NCBI GenBank assembly: GCA_013397455.1
Contig: VYZB01000122.1
Span: forward strand, 174,443-238,442
Origin: Crotophaga sulcirostris
Taxonomy: Eukaryota; Chordata; Aves; Cuculiformes; Crotophagidae
DNA: 64,000 nt
Direction: 5' to 3'
Shown: positions 53,050-64,000 of the stretch, piece by piece
Layout of the letters: each line of letters begins with the position of its first letter
How positions within the stretch are numbered: the stretch's first letter is position 1
Notes under the pieces: model-generated
What the model saw: the letters and a program-made list of their open reading frames with translations, nothing else
Told to the model about the DNA's origin: nothing
Databases searched by the model: none
Made by a program: the position numbers and the translations under genes

Positions 53050-55336
53050 GCAGCTTATATGTAAACTAATAAAATAACCTCTGAATATTCAAATGCTGAC
53101 TTATAATGCAAAGAAAAAAAGTGATGATACTTCCATCCATGTTTGCACATATTTCTTATGTTATTGTCTGCGGCAGAGTCTGTTCCTAATCATCAAGCAC
53201 TCCAGTTAGCATCAAATCCCAAGAAAAGACACAGAATAGTTCTAATATATTCTTTACAGTGTTGTTATACACAATTAGTTTAGAAATACTAAGTAACAGG
53301 GCCTAGAATAGCTGACATGTGTAAACTTCATTTTGCAGCTGTGCTATCCTAGGGGCAACAAGAAGCCTGGCTGAGATGAAATGCAACCTCATATAACTGG
53401 CTAATAGTGGTATTGTCTGTGCCCTACAGGGGTTGTCACCATATGACAGGTTGTCATCATATTAGAGTTTGCACTGATGGTCTAAAAAATGTGGCAGTAG
53501 AAAACAATGAATTGTCTCCAAACCCTGAACATTGTACTAAGATCAGCGTAGTCTTTATATGCAGATGAAGTTCAGAAGATAATGTGTCATTGAATCCACA
53601 GGACAAAAAAGGCTTTTATTGAAAAATATATGGGAATAAAAGTACATTTATGAGATATGCTATAAAATTTTTACGTCATTGCAAGAGATGCTTTCATCAT
53701 AGTTCAGTTTCTGCATACTTCTGAAAGGAAATTCACCTAGCAAGCTGCTTTTGGAAGTGGGCTAAGAAGAAGAAACTTGGAGAAGGAAAGTAAAATATAG
53801 GAAACAGAAAAAACTGTATTCCAAGAAACATATAACGAAGGACAAAAATGTGGACATTTAAAGACATACCTCTTAGGACAGCCTATATAAGAAGATAAAT
53901 ATGTTGATTCTAAAATAGATATGTAATATTTCAACATGTAGAAATTGGTAAGGCAAACCAAGCATTAACTACAAGATCTTAAGCAATTTGTTGCTGTTTC
54001 TGACAGTGATTAACTCCTAAAAGCCCTGGAAATCCTTACAGTAACATGCTCATTTTTGAGTTATTACCCACCAATTATGCACGAGTTTTGCTGTGCATGA
54101 TACTCTTCTCATCTGTGATTTGCAGATTCTTAGAATATAACATTCCATTCTCTTTTACTTCCAATGTCAGTCTTTTTAGAATAATATTGGATGAGTCATA
54201 TATAAGTTCTTCAAATCAAGACTTTATCTTCCCTTTAAATGATGTCCAACTACACTAAAATATGTAAGCTTCTTTATGAAGACAAACTTTGACCTTTTAA
54301 GCACTATTCTTGAGTTTCCTAAGGCTGGGATTTAGTTGCAGATAATAACTTTCCATATTCCTTTTCCTTTGAGTGTTTTGTAAGTTTATCTATCAGAGAT
54401 TTGATTTGTGGCCATATAACATACTGTACTACTTAAATCTGTCATTTCATGTCTGTACTCTGTAGTGCACTTGGCTACTTCTATTATCAAGCAAAGAGAT
54501 GCCTGAAACATTTCTTTTTTTTTGTAAACTTCAAGAAGTTCTATTTTTCATTGAAGTAAACTTGTGTAAAAGTCTTCAAAACTGAAGAAAAAGTGTTTTT
54601 TCTTCAAAAGAAATGAACAATTTGGCAGCACTCTCACTGTAAAACTTCCGCTCTAAAGTAATATTCCTCTGTAATCCTGTTAACCACATCAGAAGATTTA
54701 CCTAAACTAAAATGGCTTCCATTTTGATTTATCTCAATTCTTACATTTATGCTTTTTCATTTCTCATTAGATCTTGATTTCAATGAAATATGCTTATGCA
54801 TATCCATGCTTTTTGTTTACATTTTTTTCCCTGGAAATTAATTATTTTCTAAATTAGGTTCATCATAATAGTTTGTCTCTTTCTCATCTTTATTTTCCTC
54901 TAATTTATGAAGTCTTTATTTGATATTTCATTTTCACATAAATTTTCCCTTTCTTTTTTCACATCCCTCCACATTTACATTAATTATTTATTGTTTTCAG
55001 TAACAGATCTCTAAAATTTCTTATTTCAGTAAAAATATGACCCAATAACCCAATCATTCTTCCATCTTTGTATCTGCTGTCCAAATACTGAAAATTTAAC
55101 CATAGAGCTTTTCAAAAATTCCTGTCCTCAGAAGAAAAACCAGAAATAAGAAATTATGGAAATGAAAGTGTTCTTTGCTAGCAAATACATTAAAAATATA
55201 CAGAAATTTTCTTGTTACACAATTGTTTGAACTAATTGTGCCTTCTTTAGCTAACTTACTTATTAGCTAGAAATGTCCGTGATTAAAGAACCATAAAGAA
55301 CCCATTCAGATTCAGGATTTGATGACTGTTCCCAAA
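53050..55336. other. unique AT-rich DNA, no gene recognised
   Basis: No gene or recognised repeat. A pyrimidine-rich stretch lies around 54840-54980. Frames are below 75 codons. Confidence 0.55.
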
Positions 55337-55869
55337 TATCCTGCATTTGATTGGGATAGAGTTAATTTTCTTCCCAGCAGCCGCTGGTTTTTAGATTCAG
55401 AAGAATGTTGATAATGCACTGATGTTTTCAGCTATTGCTAAGAAATCCAGGATTTTTCAGTTTCCCATGTTTAGCTAGTCTTCCAGTGCAGAGCCAGGAC
55501 ATCTAACACAAACTGACCAAAGAAATATTCCATACCATAACACCATGATCAGTATAAAAATGGGATTTTGGTTGAGGGTGGGAAGGCAGTCTGGGTTCTG
55601 CATTCAGTGCTCTGCTCACTGCTGTTGCTGTGCTCACTGAAATCACTGTTCAGAACAGGCTAATCATTGGGCAATGTGCAATTGTATTTTAATATATTCT
55701 TTTATGTAGTACTAGTATTCTCTCATCTTTTATTGTTTCATTTAAACTGTATTTATCCCAACCCTCAAGATTTCCTTCCTGTTCTGATGCTCCTCCCCAT
55801 CCCACCAGGTGGGGAGGGGTGAGAGAGCAGCTGTGATACTGTTAAGCTGCTAAGGGCTAAACTATGACA
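55337..55869 (+). mobile_element. bird ERV solo LTR (family C), older copy
   Basis: It begins near TATCCTGCATTTGATTGGGA, where the family start is TGTCCTG..., so the first dinucleotide has mutated. It continues with TAGAGTTAATTTTCTTCCCA, AATGTTGATAATGCACTGAT, ATATTCCATACCATAACACC and a TATA box TATAAAAA at 55553-55560. The polyadenylation region is degraded (TTTAAACTG in place of ATTAAACTG). The 3' end reads CTCCCCATCCCACCAGGTGG and then GGGCTAAACTATGACA. It matches the LTRs at 34266 (minus) and 62944 (plus) in order and wording. Confidence 0.85.
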
Positions 55870-58800
55870 CTGAATTATTTCAAGGCAGATAAAAATATGC
55901 ACACTAACACAAATACCAAAGGAAAAACAATATCTCTGCTCTGAATCTCACCAGAGACAATTTCTCAGCTATGGTTATATTCTTCAAAGATGCGTAGGCT
56001 TGAAAGATCAGAAAACAGTTGTTGTTGCTGCAGGGATGAAAAATAATTTCACCGTAATTATGCAAAAATACATTATAGGGAAAAGGAAGCATCATTATTG
56101 TCTTGAGAACTACATAAGGGAAAGAAATTGAAAATAACAAGGCATAAATTTTTCCAGGATGGACAACAGCACCAACTGCAAGTCCAATGCACAGGAAAGA
56201 ACCTGCACAGCCAATCAAGTATGTTCATGTTTATATATGGAAATAATGCTGTGAGTCACCTGTTCTGTTTTGTGGTTATTCCATACTGGACTAGGCCATA
56301 CCATAAACGCTAAGACAATCATGACCCTGCCCTCCCCACCCTGGACACACACAGGTTGAGAAGTAGATCACTGTATGCCAGTCACTCCAACTGCAACATT
56401 GATACTGCAGTCAGCCTAGGCTGACTTTTGTGAAGATGATGCTCACAGGGTCACATTCCCCACATTAACATGGTTCTAGGGCAGGTATTCATAAGGACAG
56501 GTATTCAGTAATCAGTGTCCATCAATTTGATTACTCATTTTTTAAACTACCCTGTTAGTAATCAAATAGATATCTTATTTCTTTGCTTCAAATACGTGAT
56601 GTTTCTTTTTGTCTTGAAATTTTACAAGATAATTTTGCTCTTATTTCTTTTCTAAGAAAGAATTTACACTTCAAAGGCCTTAAAATACTTAATACAAAGT
56701 GGATAAATTGAGCTGAGACAGACATTCTGACAGATGATTTTGTGAACTAGCAGTATACAAATCCATATGCAGCTGCAAGAAGGCACTTAATTTCTCCTTT
56801 TTAACAAAACACATTCTGGGTGTGTATTTGTTGTTGCACTGGTTCAGTTTTATGAATTCAAATACAAACACTTCCAAGAAAACTCTCTGTCTAAAGGATA
56901 TTTTCTACTTCTGAATATGAGTTATACTAGTGACCTGATCTACTTGGATCTCCTCTGGGAGAAAGTTCTGCTCCAAAAAATATTCCAATATAAAAAACTA
57001 AGTACTCGCAATGCTCCTCAAATTGACTTCCTAAATGAGCTCTAGAGTGTTCCAACATGCAAAAGAAACAATATCAAGAACAAATTTCAGTGTCTTTTTC
57101 TCACCAGAACTTTAACAATTTACTTACTGCTTCTTGACTGTAGTAACAGTGCATTATCCAGAGAATGGAACAATATCAAATGAGTAGTCACACAACTGCA
57201 ATTATGAGTGTTAGGTACAAGCAAATAGAATACAAAAAGAGAAGCTAGAAGGAAAACAAAAAATAATTATCAAAAATTGTAAAAATCTCCAAAGTCCTTT
57301 CTGTAGTTCTTATACAGTTTTTTCTCACTGATACAGAAAGTATCTGTATAACATATCGTCCGAGATTTTGATTTTTTTTTCATTTCTGTCTTCCTTTATA
57401 AATGCCCACATCTTCAAAAGTAGAAACTTCATAATAGCTTTGTATATCTGATATTATCTTCTTGAATGACAGTATGACTAAAGTTTATCTGACAAAATGA
57501 CAGGTTATGTAATCTGTTCAGCTGCACTTTGATTTTTCTTCTCTACGATTATAAATTCAGTGCTCATTATTTGTTCTTGCTATCTGATTACATCATATTG
57601 TTGACTACATCTGCTATTTAAACTAAGGCAAAAATGGGATCAGATAACAGAAACAGAATTCTGAGCTCAGAAATTCCTCCTTTGCCAGCTGATCCAACTA
57701 TATTAACATTTTCACATGCCATACTTTCGTTTCAGTACCAACAAACCTGCAAAAAATTGAGCTGAATTGTAAACTAGTCTGTATGTAATTACTGTGGTGC
57801 ACAGGAATCAACAAAGTCTATGTTACATGAGATCAATTCCAATTCCTTCCAATTAGTAGACTACTTTCAAACAAAAGCAAGCTATATTTTTGCTGCTTGG
57901 CCAAACAGTGAGATGTTGAGCTGTCTTCTGGATTAAGTGACATAAAGCCTTATTAGCTCCTATCTGTCTCTATTGGTTTAGAGTTTTCTTTGATTGCTGC
58001 AATACCATACTTAATTAAAATTTTCACACTACCAACAGTAATGAAACAAGTGAAGTATCAGCCATTTTTTTCTTGAAGGAATAAAATAACTTCTAAAAAT
58101 GGAAGCTTGCAGTAAACACAGGCTTTCATTTTAAAGTTATTTTACACATATAAAAAAAATTGCTAGCCTGCTGAGTTCACCTGGCAGCATAAAAACAACC
58201 ACACATATAAAATAAAATGATGTGGAAAAACCTGAGTCACCAGATTTTGTATTTTTCTTGTAGAGTGGTAACTGCCCAAAATAATTAAGCCAATCTTTTA
58301 CTTCATTTGTTTCATTATTCTCTCATAGCTAAGGCAAACACACTTGAATGAACATACTGCATATTTACTTCTTCCTTTCATGTATTTGGACTCTCTAGTC
58401 TCTATGACCTTTTTGTTTCCACTTGGGTATGCCTCCATGCAGTACTGAACTCTGTTCAAGTTTATACTTATTTTTATCTACTGAGAGAGGCATTCCTTTG
58501 CTCTGCTAACTTGCTAAGCACAGAATATCATCGTTGCTCTATGCGATAGATATTAGCAAGTGTAACATATTACATTTAAAAACCATAATACAGCAATCTG
58601 TTATTTTAAGAAGGTTTTTGTTTTGCTTTGATGAATGTTTTCCCTATTAGTCAAAGCTTACTTGGTTACTTGTGCATTTCCATAAGCTTTATAAATAATG
58701 TTAAACTTGCTCTAGAGAAAAATATACAGTCTATGGTAAATTATGTACTGCCAGGCACAGGTTTTGAATATTTTACTCCAGTGACTGTTTTCAGGTGCCT

Positions 58801-58979
58801 TCTCATAGGAGAGCTACCTGTTCACTAGGAACTAAATGAAGACTACCTAATGTAACGGTCAATTTCTTTAATTGTCTTAGGTGATTTATTTTTTATGTCT
58901 TGAACATTTGTCTTATTGTGAAACTAGGTGTGCTTGAGGCTTTGAGCTGTTTAAGATTCTGCAGCCCAAAAACAGGAGG
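55870..58979. other. unique AT-rich DNA, no gene recognised
   Basis: No gene recognised. The minus-strand frame at 55904-56218 (104 codons) is rich in Phe, Leu and Ile and could pass for a membrane segment, but that composition is what AT-rich DNA gives by chance, and no homologous family is apparent. Confidence 0.5.
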
Positions 58980-59165
58980 GTGTGGTTGAAGAAGGGAGGG
59001 AGTTGTGGCAAGTGAGTGACTGAAAACTGCTGAATCACTCTGGTTGGGCAGGAAAAGGAGTGAATACTCCGAATTGCACATGTGCCCCTAGAGAGTTCAC
59101 GCAATGGTCACCCCAGGATGAGCTCTTTTGAGCTGTGAGCAATCTCTGGAAACCCTTAGACTCAA

Positions 59166-59223
59166 TTCTGGAACCTTCTAGAAGGGACTTCCATGCATGT
59201 GCCGCTTCTAGAACTTTCCAGCA
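59166..59223. promoter_or_regulatory. two clustered heat-shock elements
   Basis: At 59166-59183 the sequence TTCTGGAACCTTCTAGAA gives four alternating TTC/GAA units with exact two-base spacing, an ideal binding site for trimeric heat-shock factor. At 59206-59218, TTCTAGAACTTTC gives three more perfect units, followed by GCA where GAA would be the fourth. The known rule for the family is nGAAn units in alternating orientation; three or more bind HSF strongly. Whether this site is used in the cell is inference. No gene is recognised downstream. Confidence 0.6.
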
Positions 59224-59295
59224 AAAACACTGTGCAGGTGCTGCAAGATCCTTCCTCCATGCACTGCGTATGATAATGAGTGGTGCGCTCTTGCC

Positions 59296-59301
59296 TATAA
59301 A
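59296..59301 (+). promoter_or_regulatory. TATA box candidate downstream of the heat-shock elements
   Basis: TATAAA in the context GCCTATAAATTG lies about 75 bases after the second heat-shock element, a spacing typical of heat-shock promoters. A start site would fall around 59325-59332. TATAAA alone is common in AT-rich DNA, so this is meaningful only because it sits within a locally GC-richer block (about 58980-59400) next to the heat-shock elements. Confidence 0.4.
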
Positions 59302-59401
59302 TTGCACAAATGAAAGGTCCCTGTATGCTCTCACTGCCACTTGAACACTGATTGCTGATGGAAGACAGGCCAAGACCTTCATTGGTTCCATTCTACGGTG
59401 A

Positions 59402-61565
59402 CTATCTTTTCATTCTCTCCTGTAGAACAGCTAAAGATCTAAAAAACTAAGTATATTACACTAGAGAAAAGTTTTCAATATTTTTTGATACCATCTTTTA
59501 TTTAGGAGCACAGCCATTAATTGGCTTCTAAAGCCTCTCTTCGTGGCATATTTTGACATAAAGATGCAGCCCTACATAAAGACATGCCCTGAGAACAAAA
59601 ATAATGTGTTTCTGTTGCTTCTTATTGTGTTTAGAGGAAATTGGACATCACCTTTTAACAAATGTGAAATAATTCCCATGCTCTAGTGTCCCAGTTCACA
59701 AACTTTCCATCCTTATTCACTTGCCCAGCTCTCATTTTCCTGTAGGGTCTGCTATAAGGAACCTGTACGCAGCATAGAATCCAGTCTCTCATATACATTT
59801 TTGTTAGCTTCAGTACGGTCTTGGAATACTAATGCTCTTAGTCCTTCACAGCACAAACTGCCTCTTCCAGATCAGATACCTTATAGTTCATTAATGTTAC
59901 ATGATCAGATTAAATGAGTCACAGTACCTACTCTTAACCTACACTCTTTTCTTTCCCGTTGCCTTAGCACTGTTGGTCAAAGGCCATTTTATAACTTTTT
60001 AAAAAATTATTTCAAAATTTATTCACTCATATATTTGGATCTTTTTCAGCAGTACATCTGAATTAATCCTCTGTGTCTTAAAAAAATATTTTAGAGACTA
60101 ATATTTTCTTTTCTTTTCTGTTCTTATCACTATCTCTCTCTCCTTTCAATATTTGGTAACTTTCACCTAAATCAAAATTCATTGCTCAGAAGCAGTGTGC
60201 AGTTTTTAGGTACTTCAAGTCATGTATGTCCAAATTAAGTGGAAATATATTAAACAGATACATTTTCAGAAAGCAATGATCAAATGCACTTATAAAGGTA
60301 AGTCTACTTAAAGAAAATCAACTAAGAGTCCAAAAAGTGACATAAACTAAATCAATAGTTATCTTCAAAGTCTACCCACATTATTATATTGCATATGTTG
60401 ATTTAGGAAATGTGATTCTATGCTGAAAAGTATTTTAGTTTATATACGTTGCTGTATAAGATAGATTTTCAAAACTGTACTTGGTATTTCTAATAAAAAG
60501 ATAGTTAGAGAATCAAAAAGTAAATTCATTATTTTTTAAATCTGAAACATCAAACCCCATTATATATAATTACCCTACAAACAAAAGCTTAATTTATTAA
60601 AAATATTGTTGGACTTTCTATACACTATTTTTAAATTTTCTATTCACCCCTTTTTAATCTTAGACAATGATAATCATCTATACTATTAATTTTAAAATAA
60701 ATGAAAAAAAAATTTGTGTACATTTTTTCCCCAAATAATTAATTTAAGGAAAAAATAAAAATTTATTACATCATAAGAATCAATTTAACTACAAAATGCA
60801 CTCACTGATGACAGACCAGAACATGTAAATTTCTGATCATATTTTTTTAAAAAACAGGGTTTTTAATTCTTGATTTGACACCATCACTTTTTTTCCTCAA
60901 GACTACCTAAAAACAGGTGGACCTTGCTAACACAATTTATTTTTAAAAATCTATCAGGAGAGAATGCAAAGACTGTGCCAGAACAGAAAAAAATCCCACC
61001 TTTGTAATTGTTTTCAAGGCCAGCTGTTCTACATCACCAGCTAATGAAGAAGTGTTATGCATTTTTTCAACCCTTTACTGATTTTAAGCTGTAATATTCA
61101 GTATTCCTCCTTATGGATTTTGAAGGCTGTTTCATTGCATATTCTTCTAATAGTAATTCCACTTTCAATACCAATTCTAAGAAATGTTTCTTTATATTTT
61201 TCTTCAGTATCCTTGTTGCGGTTTGAGACTGAGTTGACAATGTGGAGACTAAGTGGGTTGTTCATACTGATTAGTTCCATTAATTACTTTCCAGATCTTT
61301 GCATTCATTAAAAACTATACACTTCATCTCTAAGGTCAACCCAGACAATGGGGTTAATAACATAAGCTAAATGCATAGCTCTCACAAATTCTACTCCTTC
61401 TTTTGAGAGCCATATTACTGGAGTTAATGTAGTATTTGTTACAATTGCACCCCTATTTAAAAGTCCTGACCAACCCTTCGTTACTTGTAACCTTATTCAC
61501 TTGACTAACAAGACTTGGTTGCATTTTGTGGGTGGCTGTACTACTTCTGCATGGATGTGTCTATC
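59402..61565. other. unique AT-rich DNA, no gene recognised
   Basis: Very AT-rich, particularly 60480-60780, with no recognisable gene. A minus-strand stretch around 61310-61480 stays open for about 45 codons next to the pol remnant at 61566 and might belong to the same old element, but I could not identify it. Confidence 0.5.
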
Positions 61566-61934
61566 TCAATGTTTCAATTGGTGTTTTTTCCACTGTTTTG
61601 TCGACCCCCAAAACACATTGGCTGCTGTCCAGTAGTCAGTATAGTGGATAAGTACTTGCATACCTCTGGCTTCTACCAACTGACTGAATTCTCCTGATTT
61701 GCTCAATTTAGCCTTGCAAGCAGAGATTGGACTCCACTTTTTGCTTTTCAAAGCATTTGTCCACTCTGGAGTCTGCAGGAGCCACCAGTGAGTGGGAGTA
61801 TTTAGGTCATCAGATGAGATTTTATCATAGGGTAATGCTTCAGCAGCTCTGTTTTCGTCATGAAGCTTGCTTTGTTCTTTTTCTGTTTGTCTGCAAAGAA
61901 TGACTTCATGGGTGTACTGCAGGTGGACCTCTTC
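61566..61934 (-). pseudogene. endogenous retrovirus pol remnant (RNase H region)
   Basis: On the minus strand a frame stays open for 123 codons, bounded upstream by a stop at 61935-61937. It contains the pattern THWW...PEWTNAL, then KKWSP, then SQLVEA, then HYTDYWTAAN followed by two spaced Trp residues. This pattern (Glu in the first helix, then YTD-x-W-x-x-AN) is that of a retroviral RNase H, most like class III/ERVL elements. The spacing between the Glu and the Asp is shorter than usual, so some codons were lost. No matching RT, integrase or LTR in the same orientation lies beside it. It is a decayed fragment with no expected activity. Confidence 0.55.
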
Positions 61935-61937
61935 CTA

Positions 61938-62943
61938 ATCGCTGCAGAAGTACTTCTCCACAAATATTATATAATGGAATTCTTTTTTCTTTCATCAAAA
62001 TATGTATGTGTAGAAATGGGGATTACTGAAGCAGTTGTCCTTACTGCTGGGAACATACTGGTTAATGAAAACAATACCTTTTAAATCTCTGGATGACACT
62101 AGTGTCATAGTCTTGCTCAGCAAAAACATACACTTTTCAAGAATTATTATAATCATCAATTTGCTGTTTAAAAAGTGTGTTCTGTCACAGACAGTCCAGT
62201 ATCACTCTTATCTGAGCCATACAATAGGTGTATTGTGTGGGTTTTTTTCAATGATAAAGCATGTCAACTCTGTGAAGGGGAAACTTGCATGAGGCTATCC
62301 TAAGGCAGATGCCTCTGGAGTGCTGCCTTGCCTTTTCTCAGCTAGTAATTGCATAAACTGCTTTGGAAAAAAATGCCTCTGAGAAGAAACATAATACATA
62401 ATCAGCTCAAATAATTACAACAAAAATGCTAACTTGCTGTTTTCACAACATGGATAATAGGCTTGCTTAAGGGCATGGAATGCAAAATCAGTTTTGCATG
62501 TCTTCTTGTATTTCAGAATCATTAAAATGTGTTACAGTCTGAGTACAGAAATAAATGCCTCTGCTGCTGACTGAAGTGACAACTGGCACATTGGGAATTT
62601 AGTTGTTTCAAAGTGTGGTGGAGCTATCAGCCAGAGAGTAATGTGGATAATTTTCATAGTTTCTAGGTCTGTTGAAATACGTCATTTTTAAAGTCAGGAG
62701 AACAGAACACAAGAGCACAATATTGATACTTAGAGACTGAGAAAAACTAAGCAATTAAGATGCATGCTATCATTGGTTAAATTTAAGTTGAAATTTAACA
62801 TATGAAATCAAGGGGTTTCCATATTCCAGTTTAAAGCCTCATGAGAACATTATGTAACGGAATGCATATCATTTAACTTCTGTTTCACATCTAGAAGTGC
62901 TTTTATTCTCCTAATTGTTTCCAAAGAAACTATTCTTAAACCT
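61938..62943. other. unique DNA, no gene recognised
   Basis: No gene recognised. Some of it could be earlier pol sequence of the remnant at 61566-61934, too decayed to read. Plus-strand frames at 61860-62292 overlap this strand and have no domains. Confidence 0.45.
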
Positions 62944-63528
62944 TGTTCTGTTTTTGGCTAAGATAGCTACTATGGGGCTATGTTTTGGATTTGTGATGAA
63001 AACAGTGTTGATAATACAAGGGTGTTTTCTTTACTGCTGAATCATGCTTACACAGAGTAAAGGCCTTTTCCACTCCTCACACAAACCTACCAGTGAGTAG
63101 GATGGGATGGGGGGCAGAAGAAGTTAGGAGGGGACATGGCTGGGACAGTGGGCCCCAACTGAACAAAGTGATTTTCCATACCATATGATGTTATGCTCAG
63201 TAATAAAAAGTTGGAGGAAGGAGAAGGAAGGGGGGACAGTCATAGCTATGGTATTTGTCTTCCTAAGTATTGGTTACGTGTGATGGAGCACTGCTTTCCT
63301 GGAGATGACTGAACATCTGCCTGCCGATAGGAAGTAGTGAATGATTTTCTTGTTTTGTTTTGCTTGCATGCATGGCTTTTGCTTTACCTATTAAACTGTC
63401 TTTATCTTAACCCAAGAGTTTTCTCACTTTTATCTTTCCAATTCTCCCCTCATCCCACCAGAGGGAGGGCGAAGAACGAGTGAGCAGCTGTGTGGGGCTT
63501 AGTTGCCAGCTGAGGTTAAACTGTGACA
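62944..63528 (+). mobile_element. bird ERV solo LTR (family C)
   Basis: It starts TGTTCTGTTTTTGGCTAAGA and ends GGTTAAACTGTGACA, so TG...CA termini are kept. In order it contains ATGTTTTGGATTTGTGATGA, AACAGTGTTGATAATACAAG, TTCCATACCATATGATGTTA, a TATA-like AATAAAAAG near 63202, TGATGGAGCACTGCTTTCCT and ATTAAA at 63390-63395 (polyadenylation signal). It ends with CTCATCCCACCAGAGGGAGG and GAGCAGCTGTGTGGGGCTTA. The ends match the LTR at 55337; the middle belongs to another subfamily. No internal genes follow before the window edge in recognisable form. A clear target duplication is not visible (AAACCT before, AAGTTA after). Confidence 0.88.
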
Positions 63529-64000
63529 AAGTTAGACTCCTACACCCATAATGAGTAAACCCACCTTCAAAGAACTTTGTACTGACCCCCCACCAAATTT
63601 CTTAAATAATCACAATAACTCTTTGTACTGAAATAATTCTGGTATTATGTTTTTTAATTAGGGGTAACTGCATATATTCTACCAGCAACTTAGCAGCTGT
63701 TCAATATGCTGAAGCAGGCTATTTGTAAATATTCAATAAAAACAACTCCAAAATGCCAAATATCCGCACCTACATATAAATATTGATGCATATGCATATG
63801 TATCACCATAAATATAGATGCCTGAGCCATCCATGAGGAAAGGTATTTGCAGTATGTTTTCAATTTCCTGTTCTTATTAACAGTTTATTAAGATACCCCA
63901 ATGATATTAGCTGCCTGAATATTTATTACCATATACTGAGGCTCAGATTATTCCATTTAAAAATTAGTTAAATGGCCCAGTTCCAGCTGAGTTTCTTCAC
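63529..64000. other. unique AT-rich DNA, no gene recognised
   Basis: The primer-binding site and gag leader of a provirus would be expected here if the LTR at 62944 were a 5' LTR. I see no such leader directly after the LTR (GACAAAGTTAGACTCC), which supports a solo LTR. No gene is recognised up to the edge. Confidence 0.5.

Noticed and set aside
55904..56218. 104-codon minus-strand frame with hydrophobic stretches, resembling a membrane protein
   Set aside because: Phe/Leu/Ile richness follows from AT-rich DNA; no conserved motif was seen.
59035..59391. 118-codon minus-strand frame covering the heat-shock-element block
   Set aside because: No recognisable family; the block is locally GC-richer and a plus-strand frame also stays open there, so it is probably chance.
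55337..63528. Two plus-strand LTRs about 7 kb apart with a pol remnant between them, looking like a provirus
   Set aside because: The pol remnant is on the opposite strand, the two LTRs differ in the middle and in age, and no leader or primer-binding site follows the first LTR. They are better read as independent insertions.
1..64000. tRNA, rRNA, CRISPR array, bacterial operon or phage content
   Set aside because: No tRNA B-box with a fitting cloverleaf, no rRNA text and no regularly spaced repeat-spacer array was seen; the repeats show that this is vertebrate (bird) nuclear DNA.

Overview
The window looks like an AT-rich gene desert from a bird genome. The evidence is the repeat content: several CR1 LINE copies with the typical bird 3' tail (ATTCTATG-like), and at least three families of endogenous-retrovirus LTR that I recognise as bird types. 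No multi-exon gene, single-exon gene, tRNA, rRNA or CRISPR array could be supported. All longer open frames are either remnants of mobile elements or chance frames. I cannot name the species; the LTR set fits Neoaves better than chicken, but that is a weak inference.

Layout. 1-95: a GAAG/GGAA microsatellite that runs off the left edge. 97-12.7 kb: unique AT-rich DNA with one tiny CR1 tail (4.46 kb) and a 51-bp tandem duplication (6.5 kb). 12.7-15.25 kb: an ancient minus-strand CR1 split by a younger plus-strand CR1 that has itself lost its endonuclease and most of its reverse transcriptase. 16.6-17.4 kb: a probable solo LTR. 17378-20534: a 1578-bp segment present twice in direct orientation with a single N between the copies, almost certainly an assembly error. 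20.2-21.9 kb: the longest CR1 (minus strand), with a 382-codon reverse-transcriptase remnant whose catalytic FADD box has decayed. 22.1 kb: a MIR-like ancient SINE remnant. 24.2 kb: a CR1 3' end with an expanded tail. 24.4-40.2 kb: mostly unique DNA with one LTR fragment at 34.3 kb. 40.2 and 45.4 kb: two further CR1 fragments. 48.0 kb: an isolated GC-rich island. 52.1, 55.3 and 62.9 kb: three LTRs. 59.1-59.4 kb: a cluster of near-ideal heat-shock elements upstream of a TATA box. 61.6-61.9 kb: a retroviral pol (RNase H) remnant on the minus strand.

There is no set of genes working together here. The biology that can be read is a history of retroelement insertion, nesting and decay, plus one candidate regulatory element (the heat-shock-element cluster) not explained by any repeat I recognise. 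The best candidate for something undescribed is 59166-59301. The most certain observation is the false duplication at the N.
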